From contig NZ_WOBR01000010.1 in NCBI RefSeq assembly GCF_009727955.1, positions 124,001 to 188,000 on the forward strand: a stretch of DNA of 64,000 nucleotides, written 5' to 3'. Source of the DNA: Aliivibrio fischeri (GTDB taxonomy: Bacteria; Pseudomonadota; Gammaproteobacteria; Enterobacterales; Vibrionaceae). Position 1 is the first letter of the stretch. Every line of letters starts with the position of its first letter. Shown piece by piece: positions 35,046 to 44,716 of this stretch. The notes under the pieces are model-generated. The model did no database searches. It was not told the DNA's origin and was given only the letters and a program-made list of their open reading frames with translations. Both the position numbers and the translations under genes were made by a program.

Positions 35046-36656
35046 TTACAAATTGTACTTATCGAGAATCTGATTCTTATATATCTCCGCTTGTGTGCCG
35101 TAAATAATTTGAACACCATTACCAGAGCGGATTACCCCTTTTGCTTGTAGTGAACGCCAAACCTCGTCAGAAGCGACAATATCCGTGTCTTTTACTGTGA
35201 CTCTCAAACGAGTAATACATGCATCAAGGCTCTCAATATTGTTAATGCCTCCGAGTTCCTTCACGATATCGTCAATTAATTCTGATGATTTGTTCTTTTT
35301 ATAGCTGTCTCTTGTTTGCAGTTTATTATCTGCATCATTTCGCCCTGGAGTTGAATAATTGAACTTACGGATCATAAAACTAAAGATAAAGTAATAAACC
35401 AGTGAATAAATTGGTCCTAAAATCAGAATCCATTGATAATCCGTTTTCTCTGTACCTTGTAATAGACCAAAGAAGGTAAAATCAATCAGACCTCTTGAGA
35501 AAGTAATGCCTACCGCCACATCTAGCATGTGCATTAACATGTAAGATAAACCCTCAAGTACGGCATGAATCGCATACAGTGCAGGAGCAACAAATAAGAA
35601 GGTAAACTCTAGTGGCTCAGTAATACCGGTCAAAAATGACGTTAGCGCTGCCGAAATTAAAATGCCTTTAACCATCTTTTTATTTTTGTTATCGGCACAA
35701 CGATACATAGCAAAAGCTGCAGCAGGCAAACCAAACATCATAGGTAAAAAGCCACCCGTCATTGTTCGAGTTGCTTCAGAGCTAAAATGCGTTACTGTTG
35801 GATCAGCAAGTTGTGCAAAGAATATTTTCTGACCACCAGAAACCATTTGCCCAGCAACTTCCTGCACTCCACCTAATTCGGTATACCAAAATAGAGGATA
35901 AATAGCGTGATGTAAGCCAAATACATTAAGAATACGCATTCCAGAACCATAGAAGAATGTACCTATGTATCCCATGGCGGAGAATGCCTCACCCGCTGCT
36001 ACAATGCTTTTAAAAATAGTTGGCCAAATAATCGGAAACAAAAACGCCAGAGGAATAAAGTAAAGCATTGTCATTACTGGGACTAAACGGTTTCCACTAA
36101 AGAATGCCAGATAATCTGGTAACTGTTTATTTGAGTATTTATTCGTTAAATATGCTGCTAATAAACCACAGATGATCCCACCAAACACCCCTGTTTGTAA
36201 GGTAAACATTCCTAATTCATGCGTATAAAGAGATGACAGGCCTACTGCTTCTACTGGGTCATATCCCGAAGCAATTAACCCATCAACCGTTGTCGTTTCA
36301 GGCGTTAATCCTTGAAAACCTAATATTGTTCCAATAACAGTGTGAAATAATAGAAAACCAATCACCGCAGAAATTGCAGCCGTTTCTTTGTTTTTGTTTG
36401 CCATTCCGATTGCAACACCAACAGCAAATAAGAGCGGTAAATTCATAAAAACAAACAAACCGGCTTTGAAACAAAGAATCAAAAATTGGTTAGCCACAGT
36501 ACCGGGCTGTAAAAAGGTTAGATTATATGTATCAATAAGTGGTCCACTGGTAAACGCTCCACCGACTCCCAGTAAAATACCAGCCATCGGCAACACTGCT
36601 ATTGGTAGCATAAATGCTCGACCAATCCTTTGTAGCATTGAAAATATGTTTTCCAT
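35046..36656 (-). CDS. PTS glucose/maltose-type EIICB permease
   Basis: A 536-residue sugar phosphotransferase permease of the glucose family. The EIIC membrane domain (about 1-430) starts IGRAFMLPIAVLPMAGILLGVGG and contains FGLHHAIYPLFWYTE and the conserved GITEPLEFTFLFVAP substrate motif. The C-terminal EIIB domain has the phospho-cysteine in LDACITRLRVTV. No EIIA domain is present, so phosphate would come from a separate EIIA such as Crr. It may be glucose, N-acetylglucosamine or alpha-glucoside specific; MalX-like is possible. GGAG precedes the ATG. A long dyad lies about 75-115 bp upstream. Confidence 0.85.
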   Translation of the reverse strand: MENIFSMLQRIGRAFMLPIAVLPMAGILLGVGGAFTSGPLIDTYNLTFLQPGTVANQFLILCFKAGLFVFMNLPLLFAVGVAIGMANKNKETAAISAVIGFLLFHTVIGTILGFQGLTPETTTVDGLIASGYDPVEAVGLSSLYTHELGMFTLQTGVFGGIICGLLAAYLTNKYSNKQLPDYLAFFSGNRLVPVMTMLYFIPLAFLFPIIWPTIFKSIVAAGEAFSAMGYIGTFFYGSGMRILNVFGLHHAIYPLFWYTELGGVQEVAGQMVSGGQKIFFAQLADPTVTHFSSEATRTMTGGFLPMMFGLPAAAFAMYRCADNKNKKMVKGILISAALTSFLTGITEPLEFTFLFVAPALYAIHAVLEGLSYMLMHMLDVAVGITFSRGLIDFTFFGLLQGTEKTDYQWILILGPIYSLVYYFIFSFMIRKFNYSTPGRNDADNKLQTRDSYKKNKSSELIDDIVKELGGINNIESLDACITRLRVTVKDTDIVASDEVWRSLQAKGVIRSGNGVQIIYGTQAEIYKNQILDKYNL

Positions 36657-36727
36657 TTTTATCTCCAGTTAACAAATAGACCCAACCAATAGACAATCTG
36701 ATTTTTATTTCACTAAATAAATTATTA

Positions 36728-36770
36728 TGAAGTTATGCTCCAAAAGATAACATTATGGAGTTTAACTTCA
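36728..36770. promoter_or_regulatory. Long dyad upstream of the PTS gene
   Basis: Two 15-base arms (36728-36742 and 36756-36770) match at 13 of 15 positions as inverted repeats, with a 13-base spacer. TGAAGTTA/TAACTTCA and CTCCA/TGGAG pair exactly. It looks like an operator for a dimeric repressor. The rest of the 292-bp gap is AT-rich with no gene that I can support. Confidence 0.6.
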
Positions 36771-36895
36771 AGATGTAAAAATTGTAATGTAGATCTACTT
36801 CAATGAATTTTTGATAAAACGAAAATTAACTGTGATTTAGAGCGGATTAAATCGAGGAGGGAACATTTTTCTATAATGCCAAATTTAGAACAAAA

Positions 36896-36923
36896 AAATG
36901 GAAGCGATGAGTCGCTTCCATTT
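36896..36923 (-). terminator. Terminator of ybiT
   Basis: A perfect 12-bp stem AAATGGAAGCGA/TCGCTTCCATTT has a 4-base loop and is followed on the minus strand by a T-run. It is 26 bp past the ybiT stop. Confidence 0.9.
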
Positions 36924-36948
36924 AATTTGATTAAAGGAAAATCAGGAA

Positions 36949-38544
36949 TTAACCTTTAAGACCTTGTTTCTTTAAGTATTCTTCGTATGTACCGTGGAAA
37001 TCGTTCACGCCATCTTTTGTAATTTCGATGATACGTGTTGCAATTGAAGATACGAACTGACGGTCATGAGATACAAACATTAATGTACCTTTGTAGTTTT
37101 CTAGCGCCAAGTTCAATGCTTCGATTGATTCCATATCCATGTGGTTTGTTGGTTCATCCATAAGAAGGATGTTTGGCTTTTGCATGATTAGCTTGCCAAA
37201 TAACATACGACCTTGCTCACCACCTGAAATCACTTTAACTGATTTCTTAATGTCGTTTTGAGAGAAAAGCATACGACCAAGAATACCACGAACTACTTGC
37301 TCATCATCACCTTCTTGTTTCCACTGCCCCATCCAATCTAATAGGTTTAGATCTTCTGCGAAGTCGTGACCGTGATCTTGAGCATAGAAGCCGATATTGT
37401 TGTTTTCAGACCATTTGATCATGCCTGACATTGGTTCCATTGCACCAGCTAACGTGTTTAAGAACGTTGATTTACCGATACCATTCTCACCGATGATCGC
37501 GATACGCTCACCCACTTCAACCATTAGATTTACACCATTGATTAAAATGTTTTCGCCGTAGCCTTGCTTCAGACCTTCTACTTCTAACGCATTACGGAAA
37601 AGCGGTTTTTCTTGGTCAAAACGAATAAACGGAGATTGACGGCTTGATGCTTTGATCTCTGTTAATTGGATTTTATCTAATTGCTTTTGACGAGAAGTTG
37701 CTTGTTTCGCTTTTGATGCGTTTGCAGAGAAACGGCTTACGAACGTTTGTAAGTCAGCAATTTGTGCTTTCTTCTTCGCATTATCTGCCTGAAGTTGTTC
37801 ACGAGCTTGTTCTGCTGCTGTCATGTACTCATCGTAGTTACCTGGGAACAGGCAAAGCTCACCGTAATCTAAGTCAGCCATGTGCGTACATACTGAGTTT
37901 AAGAAATGACGGTCGTGCGAAATGATGATCATTGTACAGTTACGAGCAAGAAGAATATCTTCTAACCACGCGATAGTGTGCATGTCCAAGTTGTTCGTTG
38001 GTTCGTCAAGAAGCATGATGTCAGGTTCTGCAAATAGAACTTGTGCTAAAAGAACACGAACTTTAAGACCAGGAGCAACTTCACTCATTAAACCAAAGTG
38101 CTGTGATTCAGGAAGACCTAAGCCTAATAGAAGTTCACCCGCACGAGCTTCAGCAGAGTAACCATCCATTTCAGCGAATTCAGTTTCTAAATCACCAACA
38201 CGCATACCATCTTCATCAGACATTTCTGGTAAAGAATAGATACGGTCGCGTTCTTCTTTGATTTTCCACAGTTCTTTATGACCCATGATAACAGTGTCAA
38301 TTACTGTGTATTCTTCAAATGCGAACTGATCTTGACCTAATTTAGCCATACGCTCATTAGGATCAGTTGATACTGTACCAGCTGATTGCTCCAACTCTCC
38401 ACCCAAGATTTTCATAAAGGTAGATTTACCACAGCCATTCGCACCGATTAAACCGTAACGGTTACCGTTACCAAACTTAACAGAAATATTTTCAAAAAGT
38501 GGCTTATCGCCAAATTGCATTGTGATGTTAGCAGTCGTTAGCAC
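36949..38544 (-). CDS. ybiT: YbiT, ABC-F family ribosome-associated ATPase
   Basis: A 531-residue soluble protein with two ABC domains and no membrane part. Walker A sites are GANGCGKST and GENGIGKST; Walker B sites are [12 protein letters not shown] and [12 protein letters not shown]; the second signature is VISGGEQGR, while the first is degenerate ([13 protein letters not shown]), as in E. coli YbiT. ABC-F proteins act on the ribosome E site in translation. I place the start at GTG (38544), preceded by GGAA, to match the 530-residue E. coli protein; the longer frame begins with TTG. Confidence 0.93.
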   Translation of the reverse strand: MLTTANITMQFGDKPLFENISVKFGNGNRYGLIGANGCGKSTFMKILGGELEQSAGTVSTDPNERMAKLGQDQFAFEEYTVIDTVIMGHKELWKIKEERDRIYSLPEMSDEDGMRVGDLETEFAEMDGYSAEARAGELLLGLGLPESQHFGLMSEVAPGLKVRVLLAQVLFAEPDIMLLDEPTNNLDMHTIAWLEDILLARNCTMIIISHDRHFLNSVCTHMADLDYGELCLFPGNYDEYMTAAEQAREQLQADNAKKKAQIADLQTFVSRFSANASKAKQATSRQKQLDKIQLTEIKASSRQSPFIRFDQEKPLFRNALEVEGLKQGYGENILINGVNLMVEVGERIAIIGENGIGKSTFLNTLAGAMEPMSGMIKWSENNNIGFYAQDHGHDFAEDLNLLDWMGQWKQEGDDEQVVRGILGRMLFSQNDIKKSVKVISGGEQGRMLFGKLIMQKPNILLMDEPTNHMDMESIEALNLALENYKGTLMFVSHDRQFVSSIATRIIEITKDGVNDFHGTYEEYLKKQGLKG

Positions 38545-38574
38545 AGTACATTCCAATTATTGATCAATGAGACA

Positions 38575-38603
38575 GAAAAAAGCTGGCACAAAAACCAGCT
38601 TTT
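38575..38603 (-). terminator. Terminator of the AraC gene
   Basis: A perfect 9-bp stem AAAAGCTGG/CCAGCTTTT (38578-38586 with 38595-38603) is followed on the minus strand by a T-run. It separates the AraC-type gene from ybiT. Confidence 0.85.
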
Positions 38604-38641
38604 CAAATTTAGGAGGAGTATAGCAGCATTTGTGATTTCCA

Positions 38642-39424
38642 TCACTTTTTATTCTGTTTCTGCTTAATAAACGCTAGAGGTGTCTGCCCTACTTGCTTTT
38701 TAAAGAAGGAAATAAATGCACTGTCTGATGAAAAATCAAGCTGAAATGCAACATCACTTACTTGCGTATTCTCACACAGTAATTCGATTGATTTTAACAC
38801 TCTCCATTGTTGCTTCCATTCCTGATATGACATTCCAGTTTCTTTTTTAAATAATCGAGTAATCGTTTTACTGCTCGCACCTATCTTTTTAGACAATGTT
38901 TGCAGATCTGGAGCAAGAAAATCCGGTTTCTTTACCTGCTCACTAAATGTGATTAAACGTTTTTTTGTCGGTAAAGGTAAGCTAAACGGTTGTTGATGTG
39001 CTTCATAAAAAGATTCCCAAAAGAGTGCCGTTGTGTGTAACGTTTCTGATTTGGGTTTATCCCATGCCCACATTGCCATCTTATTAATTAACGCTCTAAG
39101 TAATTCGTCCACCTCGATCATCATAATGTCTTCAGGGCATGGGAACTTATCACAATCAAAATACAATGATCGGTATGCTACAACATTGGTCATAAACGCT
39201 CGGTGAGGTGTATTAGCTGGTATCCAAACGGCTTTTGTGGGTGGCAAAACACACATTGAATGAGATAAAGCAAAACTCATACAACCTTCAGGAGCATACA
39301 GTAACTGCCCTTTCTGATGGTAATGCATACCTGAATCATGCCGACCTACATCAGCAGCAATACCAATCACATCCGCAGGCAATCTATCTGCATCAAATTT
39401 AGTCTCATCTGAAATAATAGCCAT
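38642..39424 (-). CDS. AraC-family regulator (cupin type)
   Basis: A 260-residue regulator with an N-terminal cupin-like sensing region (HYHQKGQLLYAPEGCMSFAL, PTKAVWIPANTPHRAFM) and a C-terminal double HTH (LQTLSKKIGASSKTITRLFKKETGMSYQEWKQQWRV and VSDVAFQLDFSSDSAFISFFKKQVGQTPLAF). It is divergent from an MFS exporter over 98 bp and probably controls it. The inducer is unknown. Confidence 0.88.
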   Translation of the reverse strand: MAIISDETKFDADRLPADVIGIAADVGRHDSGMHYHQKGQLLYAPEGCMSFALSHSMCVLPPTKAVWIPANTPHRAFMTNVVAYRSLYFDCDKFPCPEDIMMIEVDELLRALINKMAMWAWDKPKSETLHTTALFWESFYEAHQQPFSLPLPTKKRLITFSEQVKKPDFLAPDLQTLSKKIGASSKTITRLFKKETGMSYQEWKQQWRVLKSIELLCENTQVSDVAFQLDFSSDSAFISFFKKQVGQTPLAFIKQKQNKK

Positions 39425-39522
39425 AATGTCCGAATCTTATTGTTTTTGGTTTTAATGTTGTTAATAGAACAATCGTAATTACAAATATACTGTTTGCCAA
39501 GTTAATTCACACGAGACACACA

Positions 39523-40641
39523 ATGAACACAAAACCTTCACTCTGGCTTATGGTACTTCTTTTGATGTTTCCTCAAATCGTTGAAACCATTTACAGCCCA
39601 GCACTTGGCTCAATAGCAGATTCATTTGCTGTAACTTATTCACAGGCTTCACAGACTATTTCAATTTACTTTTCAGCTTTTGCTTTTGGTGTCGTGGTAT
39701 GGGGAATATTAGCGGATAAATTAGGCCGCAGGCCCACCATGCTACTCGGCCTAGTCATTTACAGTTTAGCTGCCTTATCTGCTGTGCTAACAGACAGTTT
39801 TATTTATCTGATGATCGCTCGTGCTGTTAGTGCATTTGGTATAGCAGTAGGCTCAGTAATCACACAAACCATGCTACGTGATGCGTTTAATACCAAAGAG
39901 CTCAGTAAAGTATTCAGTTTGATGGGAATGGGGATTTCTATTAGTCCCGTTTTAGGGATGCTACTTGGTGGTCAACTTACGCAATTCGGTGGGTATCATT
40001 ATGTATTTATTGCTTTATTTATTATGGCTCTAGTACTAGTTGCATATAACCTCGTGGCTTTACCTGAAACTCAAAAAACAAAACAACCTTTAAAATTAAA
40101 ACAACTCGGACTAAAAATGCTAAGAGATATCAATATCTGGCGTTCTGGTTGCCTTGTCGCTTTATTTAATATTGCTTTGTTTTCATATTACCAATTGGGA
40201 GCTTTTAAATTCGAGCAGTTAGGACTGTCCTCACAAGAGTTTGGTTATAGCGGAATCGTGTTAGGTCTAGGTACATTTATAGGGAGTTATTTAAATAAGT
40301 ATCTTATTTCTAAACAAGTTTCATTACTGCGTTTATTGCAACTATCTGCCCTCTTATTGATTTCAGGTGGAGCATTAGTCACTTATTTAATCGATTCAAT
40401 CTTGTTTTTACTGCCTATGATCTTAGTTGTTATGTCTTTTGGTATCGCCATTCCAAATATTCTTAGTGTGGCATTAATTGACTATAAACAACAAGCAGGT
40501 AGTGCTGGGGCTCTGTTTGGACTTATGTATTACTTAATGATAGGTGCAGGGCTTAGCTTGGCAGGCTCAATTCAACACCTTGGCATTGTTTTACTGATGT
40601 GTGGAGTTATCTCATCTCTGCTTGTAGCTTTTAAAAAATAA
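39523..40641 (+). CDS. MFS transporter, Bcr/CflA-like
   Basis: A 372-residue MFS protein with about 12 helices and the exporter motif ILADKLGRRPTMLLGLVIYSL, followed by ARAVSAFGIAVGSVITQTMLRDAF, which is typical of the Bcr/CflA drug-efflux group. Its length is at the short end for MFS. It forms a divergent pair with the AraC-type gene. The substrate is unknown. Confidence 0.87.
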   Translation: MNTKPSLWLMVLLLMFPQIVETIYSPALGSIADSFAVTYSQASQTISIYFSAFAFGVVVWGILADKLGRRPTMLLGLVIYSLAALSAVLTDSFIYLMIARAVSAFGIAVGSVITQTMLRDAFNTKELSKVFSLMGMGISISPVLGMLLGGQLTQFGGYHYVFIALFIMALVLVAYNLVALPETQKTKQPLKLKQLGLKMLRDINIWRSGCLVALFNIALFSYYQLGAFKFEQLGLSSQEFGYSGIVLGLGTFIGSYLNKYLISKQVSLLRLLQLSALLLISGGALVTYLIDSILFLLPMILVVMSFGIAIPNILSVALIDYKQQAGSAGALFGLMYYLMIGAGLSLAGSIQHLGIVLLMCGVISSLLVAFKK

Positions 40642-40645
40642 TAAC

Positions 40646-40676
40646 ATGCTCGCTCTTACATTAAATGAGCGAGCAT
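40646..40676. terminator. Hairpin between convergent MFS and hypothetical genes
   Basis: A perfect 10-bp stem ATGCTCGCTC/GAGCGAGCAT has an 11-base loop. A T-run is weak on both sides, so its efficiency is uncertain. Confidence 0.55.
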
Positions 40677-40707
40677 ATCTAATTTAGTGAATAGATTTAA
40701 TATCTTA

Positions 40708-41112
40708 TCAACGACTTACACGATAACCAATTAATGAAGGAACTTCACAATCCATGGTTTCTATATAGATATTTCGCTCTCTCCACATCACTTCCATATC
40801 GTATAGACAAAATGAATATTGTTTAGGATCAATCAGCCATTTATGTTTAATTTTTACTGATACAGACGTAAATAACTCATTATCATTTCCCCACCATGCT
40901 AAAACTAAATACTTATAGTTCTCTCCATCATGATAAATAGCAAACGCGGCGGTTTCTCGCCAATTAACCTCTGATTGAGACTTAACTGTAGCAAGTCGTT
41001 TATTAAACATTGAGATATTAATTGGTTTATTTGTCGCTGATATTGTATAAATTTTAATTCCATCAATATCTATCCAATGCACATCACTTTCTATTGTTCT
41101 CGGTTGGTACAT
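40708..41112 (-). CDS. Conserved-looking protein of unknown function, 134 residues
   Basis: A 134-residue soluble protein that I do not recognise. It has alternating hydrophobic/polar stretches rich in tryptophan and tyrosine (VHWIDIDGIKIYTI, YKYLVLAWWGNDNELFTSVSVKIKHKWLID, YSFCLYDMEVMWRERNIYIETMD), suggesting a mainly beta fold. No signal peptide or membrane helix. It is monocistronic, with about 230 bp upstream before the VOC gene terminator. Confidence 0.65.
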   Translation of the reverse strand: MYQPRTIESDVHWIDIDGIKIYTISATNKPINISMFNKRLATVKSQSEVNWRETAAFAIYHDGENYKYLVLAWWGNDNELFTSVSVKIKHKWLIDPKQYSFCLYDMEVMWRERNIYIETMDCEVPSLIGYRVSR

Positions 41113-41299
41113 GACTCATCCCTAGCCAGTAAATAAAAGATATAAAACAGTTGTCATTATTATAGGTTATGGAAATAGAATAAGATGACCAATCTATATT
41201 GTGTATAAATTAGCCACTAAAACCTTTGCAATGCGATCAACTACTCTTTTATCTGAGCTTTTATTGCAACAAATACTTTTAATAAAAATACAGTACATA

Positions 41300-41333
41300 A
41301 AAAAGGCCTAAACCGAAGTCTAAGCCTTAATCA
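41300..41333 (-). terminator. Terminator of the VOC gene
   Basis: AAGGCCTA (41303-41310) pairs with TAAGCCTT (41321-41328) apart from one mismatch, with additional A-T pairing around a CTTCGG apex on the minus strand, and a run of T follows. It lies directly after the VOC stop codon. Confidence 0.8.
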
Positions 41334-41341
41334 TCTTAATT

Positions 41342-41827
41342 TTACTCGTACTCAGCAGAATACGTTTCTTTATATGTATGAGAATAAAGTTCAAATAAGT
41401 TGCCAAATGGGTCTTCTAAATACACCATTTGTGATGTGTTGTTATCATCCTCTGGGTGGTAACGCATAATATCCATTCGTACTTTACCACCAAACTCTTC
41501 AGTACGAGCGATCACGCCGTGAAAGTCATCTGTTTGAAGACAGAAATGGAAGATACCGATTCGAGAGAAATCAACTTCGTGACGTTCTTGACGCTCTTTC
41601 ATTTCAAATAACTCAAAACCAATGCCGTCTTTTGTTAATAAGTGCGCAATATTGAAGCCTTTAAAGCCTTCACCAAATACAGCAATACACATTCTGCCAA
41701 TTGCGGTTTCACGCTCTTCTTGAACTTTTGTGTTACCCATTACCACTTCAAGACCAAGCGCTTTTGTGTAAAATTCAACCGCTTTGTCCATATCGCCAAC
41801 CATGATGCCTACGTGATTCATTTTCAT
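41342..41827 (-). CDS. VOC-family (glyoxalase/dioxygenase fold) protein
   Basis: A 161-residue vicinal-oxygen-chelate protein with two beta-alpha-beta-beta-beta modules. The N-terminal MNHVGIMVGDMDKAVEFYTKALGLEVV and the C-terminal MVYLEDPFGNLFELYSHTY give the metal ligands (His near residue 5, Glu in LFELY), with further candidates at FELFEM and FHFCL. The family includes glyoxalase I, epimerases and ring-cleavage dioxygenases, so the reaction is not known. AGGT precedes the ATG. Monocistronic. Confidence 0.83.
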   Translation of the reverse strand: MKMNHVGIMVGDMDKAVEFYTKALGLEVVMGNTKVQEERETAIGRMCIAVFGEGFKGFNIAHLLTKDGIGFELFEMKERQERHEVDFSRIGIFHFCLQTDDFHGVIARTEEFGGKVRMDIMRYHPEDDNNTSQMVYLEDPFGNLFELYSHTYKETYSAEYE

Positions 41828-41954
41828 AATTTACCTCAAATTCAGTTTTATAATTCGTTGTTCGTTTCGATGAGGTAATAATAGTAAACTCTATGGATAA
41901 TATGAAATTATCAATATTTATTATTTTAATAATTTATTGTTATATAAAAGTAAG

Positions 41955-41977
41955 AGGCTCAACCTAAATCAGAGCCT
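41955..41977 (-). terminator. Weak terminator after catB
   Basis: A 6-bp stem AGGCTC/GAGCCT with an 11-base loop lies 16 bp past the catB stop, with moderately T-rich DNA following on the minus strand. Confidence 0.45.
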
Positions 41978-41992
41978 TTAAACTAATATCAA

Positions 41993-42649
41993 TTAAGAGC
42001 GTACATTCTTTATAAAATACCGCTCTAATTCTTCAATGTGACCACTACATAGAATCTCCACTGCATTTTTAATGTGTTGCAGTGGCCAATCCCACCACTT
42101 TATGGCTAATAATATTTGAATTAAGTTTTCATCAAACCGTTTTTTAACCACCACATTATTTCCTACCACAACGGAATAAGGTGTCACATTTTTAGTAATA
42201 ACGGCTCTAGCTCCAATGATTGCCCCATCTCCAATATGAACGCCAGGCATAATCATTGCCTCACTACCAATCCATACATCGTTACCTACAATGGTATCGC
42301 CAGCTCTTTGAAAGCCATCTTTCACCCCTTCACCAAACTCTTTTTTTGAAAAGGGAAATGTTGATATCCAATCGGCTCTATGTCCTTGATTGCCAGCCAT
42401 CATAAATGTTGCCCCTGATGCAATAGAGCAAAATTTACCTATTCGGAGTTTATCAACCTCTCCAAACTGCCCGCTCTCCCACACCTCTTGTGTAGAAGCA
42501 TCTCCTAATAAGTAACGAACAGCTTGTTCCTCAAAGGTCTTAGAATGATAAAAACCCGAATAATAGCTATAGTCTCCAACTTCAATATTTGGGTTTTTAA
42601 CATGATCTTTGAGGTTTTGACCTTCAAGCCAACTATTAAACGCTTCCAT
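41993..42649 (-). CDS. catB: CatB-type (xenobiotic) O-acetyltransferase
   Basis: A 218-residue left-handed beta-helix acetyltransferase of the type B chloramphenicol acetyltransferase group. It has VGDYSYYSGFY near the N-terminus, KLRIGKFCSIASGATFMMAGNQGHRADWISTFPF with the catalytic His, hexapeptide repeats (TIVGNDVWIGSEAMIMPGVHIGDGAIIGARAVITKNVTPYSVVVGNN), and a C-terminal helix region. It acetylates chloramphenicol or related hydroxyl compounds with acetyl-CoA. No mobile-element context is seen, so it looks like an intrinsic chromosomal gene. It is divergent from a LysR regulator. Confidence 0.9.
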   Translation of the reverse strand: MEAFNSWLEGQNLKDHVKNPNIEVGDYSYYSGFYHSKTFEEQAVRYLLGDASTQEVWESGQFGEVDKLRIGKFCSIASGATFMMAGNQGHRADWISTFPFSKKEFGEGVKDGFQRAGDTIVGNDVWIGSEAMIMPGVHIGDGAIIGARAVITKNVTPYSVVVGNNVVVKKRFDENLIQILLAIKWWDWPLQHIKNAVEILCSGHIEELERYFIKNVRS

Positions 42650-42690
42650 TTATTCTCTCTCTTAAATTAATCTTGCTGAAAGTATAATCA

Positions 42691-42714
42691 GTCTCTATTA
42701 TTTCCAGTAGAGAC
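42691..42714. promoter_or_regulatory. Operator-like dyad between catB and lysR genes
   Basis: GTCTCTA (42691-42697) and TAGAGAC (42708-42714) are perfect inverted repeats with a 10-base spacer, in an 89-bp divergent promoter region. The site contains the T-N11-A arrangement expected of LysR-type binding sites. Confidence 0.65.
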
Positions 42715-42738
42715 CATTCAGATAAACAGAATTACCAT

Positions 42739-43647
42739 ATGGAAATAAAGTGGCTTAACTATGTCCCTATTTATGTCGCCTTATGTGAAGAAAAAAGCAT
42801 TGCTGGAGCAGCGAAAAAATTAAAGTGCTCGAATGCACACATAAGTAGACAACTACAACAATTAGAAAGCATTTTATCTGTTCAACTCATTCACAGAACA
42901 ACGCGACAATTCAATCTTACTTATGATGGAATTGAGTTTTACAAACAAGCAAAGCATCTACTAGACAGTGCCGAAGCCATCAACGCAAAATTATTATCAC
43001 CAGAAAGCATGGCTAGTAAGTTACGTATTGCTGCTTCTGCGTCATTTGGTTCGATATTACTAACAGAACCCCTCGCTGAGTTCTGTCGAACATACCCGAA
43101 AATAGATATTGAAGTTATCTTTACAGAAAGTCCTTTGGATCTTATCGAGTCTGGTTTTGATGTGGCTTTTTATCTGACTAATTCCCCAACGGAAGGCTAT
43201 GTAGGGCATTATTTTCGCTCATTGCAGTGCAAACCCTTTGCTCATATAAATTATATGCGGAACCAAGGGGAAATTACCCACCCTTCACACTTAAATAAGT
43301 TAAATCATATTCTTTATAAAAATACAGATTTCACATTAAATAATTGGACCTTTAACAAGATAAAATCAAAAGAGAATATAACGATTAATCTTGAAGGCTC
43401 TTTTAGCGTTAATTTAGTTGCATCTATGGTAGACGCAATGCTAAATGAGTGCGGTGTTGCTATGTTGGATGAGTTAGCCTTGTCTAAATTGTCACAAACA
43501 AAAAGAAATGAAATCGTTCAATTAATCCCAAGTTGGGAAACACAGCCAATACTCCCTTTATATCTTCTCTATCCTAAAAGAAAACATTTACCTCAACGAA
43601 CAAAACTATTCGTTGATTTCTTTCGGGATTACTTAGGTAATATTTAA
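42739..43647 (+). CDS. LysR-family transcriptional regulator
   Basis: A 302-residue LysR regulator with an N-terminal HTH (CEEKSIAGAAKKLKCSNAHISRQLQQLESILSVQLIHRTTRQFNLTYDG) and an effector-binding domain. It is divergent from catB with an operator-like dyad between them, so it probably controls catB and itself. No typical Shine-Dalgarno is seen before the ATG. The ligand is unknown. Confidence 0.88.
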   Translation: MEIKWLNYVPIYVALCEEKSIAGAAKKLKCSNAHISRQLQQLESILSVQLIHRTTRQFNLTYDGIEFYKQAKHLLDSAEAINAKLLSPESMASKLRIAASASFGSILLTEPLAEFCRTYPKIDIEVIFTESPLDLIESGFDVAFYLTNSPTEGYVGHYFRSLQCKPFAHINYMRNQGEITHPSHLNKLNHILYKNTDFTLNNWTFNKIKSKENITINLEGSFSVNLVASMVDAMLNECGVAMLDELALSKLSQTKRNEIVQLIPSWETQPILPLYLLYPKRKHLPQRTKLFVDFFRDYLGNI

Positions 43648-43780
43648 TAAAACACACAGTTTGAGTAATGTTGTCGTATTTATTCAATATATAAAAAAAT
43701 ACCTCTCGTAGACTTAAATCCAATAACGAAGCTACAAATGCTTCAGTAGTAATTTAATAAAAGTACGAGTGTTTCAACAA

Positions 43781-44596
43781 ATGTTAAAAATAAAAAAGAT
43801 AATCAATATTAATGACTTAACCTTACTCAAAGAGCACTATTTTTCTCATTCAATAGGTCCTCTAGATGGTATGTGGCATTTTGGTTTCGTTCCTATGTCT
43901 GATCATTTTGGTTTTTATGAAGAGAACAAATTGATAGGTTATTGTTGTATTAACAGCGATGGTTTTCTATTACAGTTTTATTTATCTAAAGAAGCACAAA
44001 CCAACATCTCTGAACTATTTAAACAACTTATAAATAATGAGATATCTACTATCAATATGATAAAAGGGGCGTTTGTCAGTACTGCTGAACCTGAATATTT
44101 ATCATTATGCTTGGACAATGCCAACACTGTAAATGCTCATTCAATGATGTTTCGCCATGAGGATTCTATAAAAACGAAATCAATAGCACAGATTCAAATG
44201 GATTTAGTAAAAACAGAAGAACTTGCAGAATTAGTTGAATTTGCATCACAAACCATTGGAGCACCAAAAGAGTGGTTAAATGTATATTATAAAAACCTCA
44301 TTACACGCCAAGAACTTTGGGTATATCGGAAAAACGACCATGTGATTGCAACAGGTGAATGTCGCCGATTTGATGAGTATCAAAAGAATTATGCTGATCT
44401 AGGTATGATCGTCTCACAAAATCATCGAGGTAAAGGCATTGCTACTCAAGTCCTTAACTTTTTAGTTCAACAGGCTAATAGACATAATTTACAAGCAATA
44501 TGCTCAACTGAGAGCATGAACATTGGCGCACAAAAAGCGATATCTAACGCAGGGTTTACCTCAAAAAATCGCATTGTTCGATTTGATTTTAACTAA
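43781..44596 (+). CDS. GNAT-family N-acetyltransferase
   Basis: A 271-residue protein whose C-terminal third is a GNAT domain: NYADLGMIVSQNHRGKGIATQVLNFLVQQA (acetyl-CoA-binding RGKGIA) followed by ICSTESMNIGAQKAISNAGF. The N-terminal half has no recognised domain and may be a degenerate second GNAT half. The ATG at 43781 is preferred over an upstream GTG. The substrate is unknown. It ends at a clear terminator. Confidence 0.8.
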   Translation: MLKIKKIININDLTLLKEHYFSHSIGPLDGMWHFGFVPMSDHFGFYEENKLIGYCCINSDGFLLQFYLSKEAQTNISELFKQLINNEISTINMIKGAFVSTAEPEYLSLCLDNANTVNAHSMMFRHEDSIKTKSIAQIQMDLVKTEELAELVEFASQTIGAPKEWLNVYYKNLITRQELWVYRKNDHVIATGECRRFDEYQKNYADLGMIVSQNHRGKGIATQVLNFLVQQANRHNLQAICSTESMNIGAQKAISNAGFTSKNRIVRFDFN

Positions 44597-44612
44597 AACA
44601 AACTCTTCTTTT

Positions 44613-44645
44613 ATAAAGCCTATATAATGTCTATATGGGCTTTAT
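44613..44645 (+). terminator. Terminator of the GNAT gene
   Basis: A 14-bp stem with one mismatch pairs ATAAAGCCTATATA (44613-44626) with TATATGGGCTTTAT (44632-44645), 5-base loop, followed by TATTTC. Confidence 0.75.
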
Positions 44646-44716
44646 TATTTCGAGTACATATCTAAACATACAAAATCGTATTGTTCGTAATATACTCATT
44701 AAACATTGGAAAAGTT

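Noticed and set aside
36830-36865. CRP half site TGTGA upstream of the PTS gene
   Set aside because: The second half site is absent.
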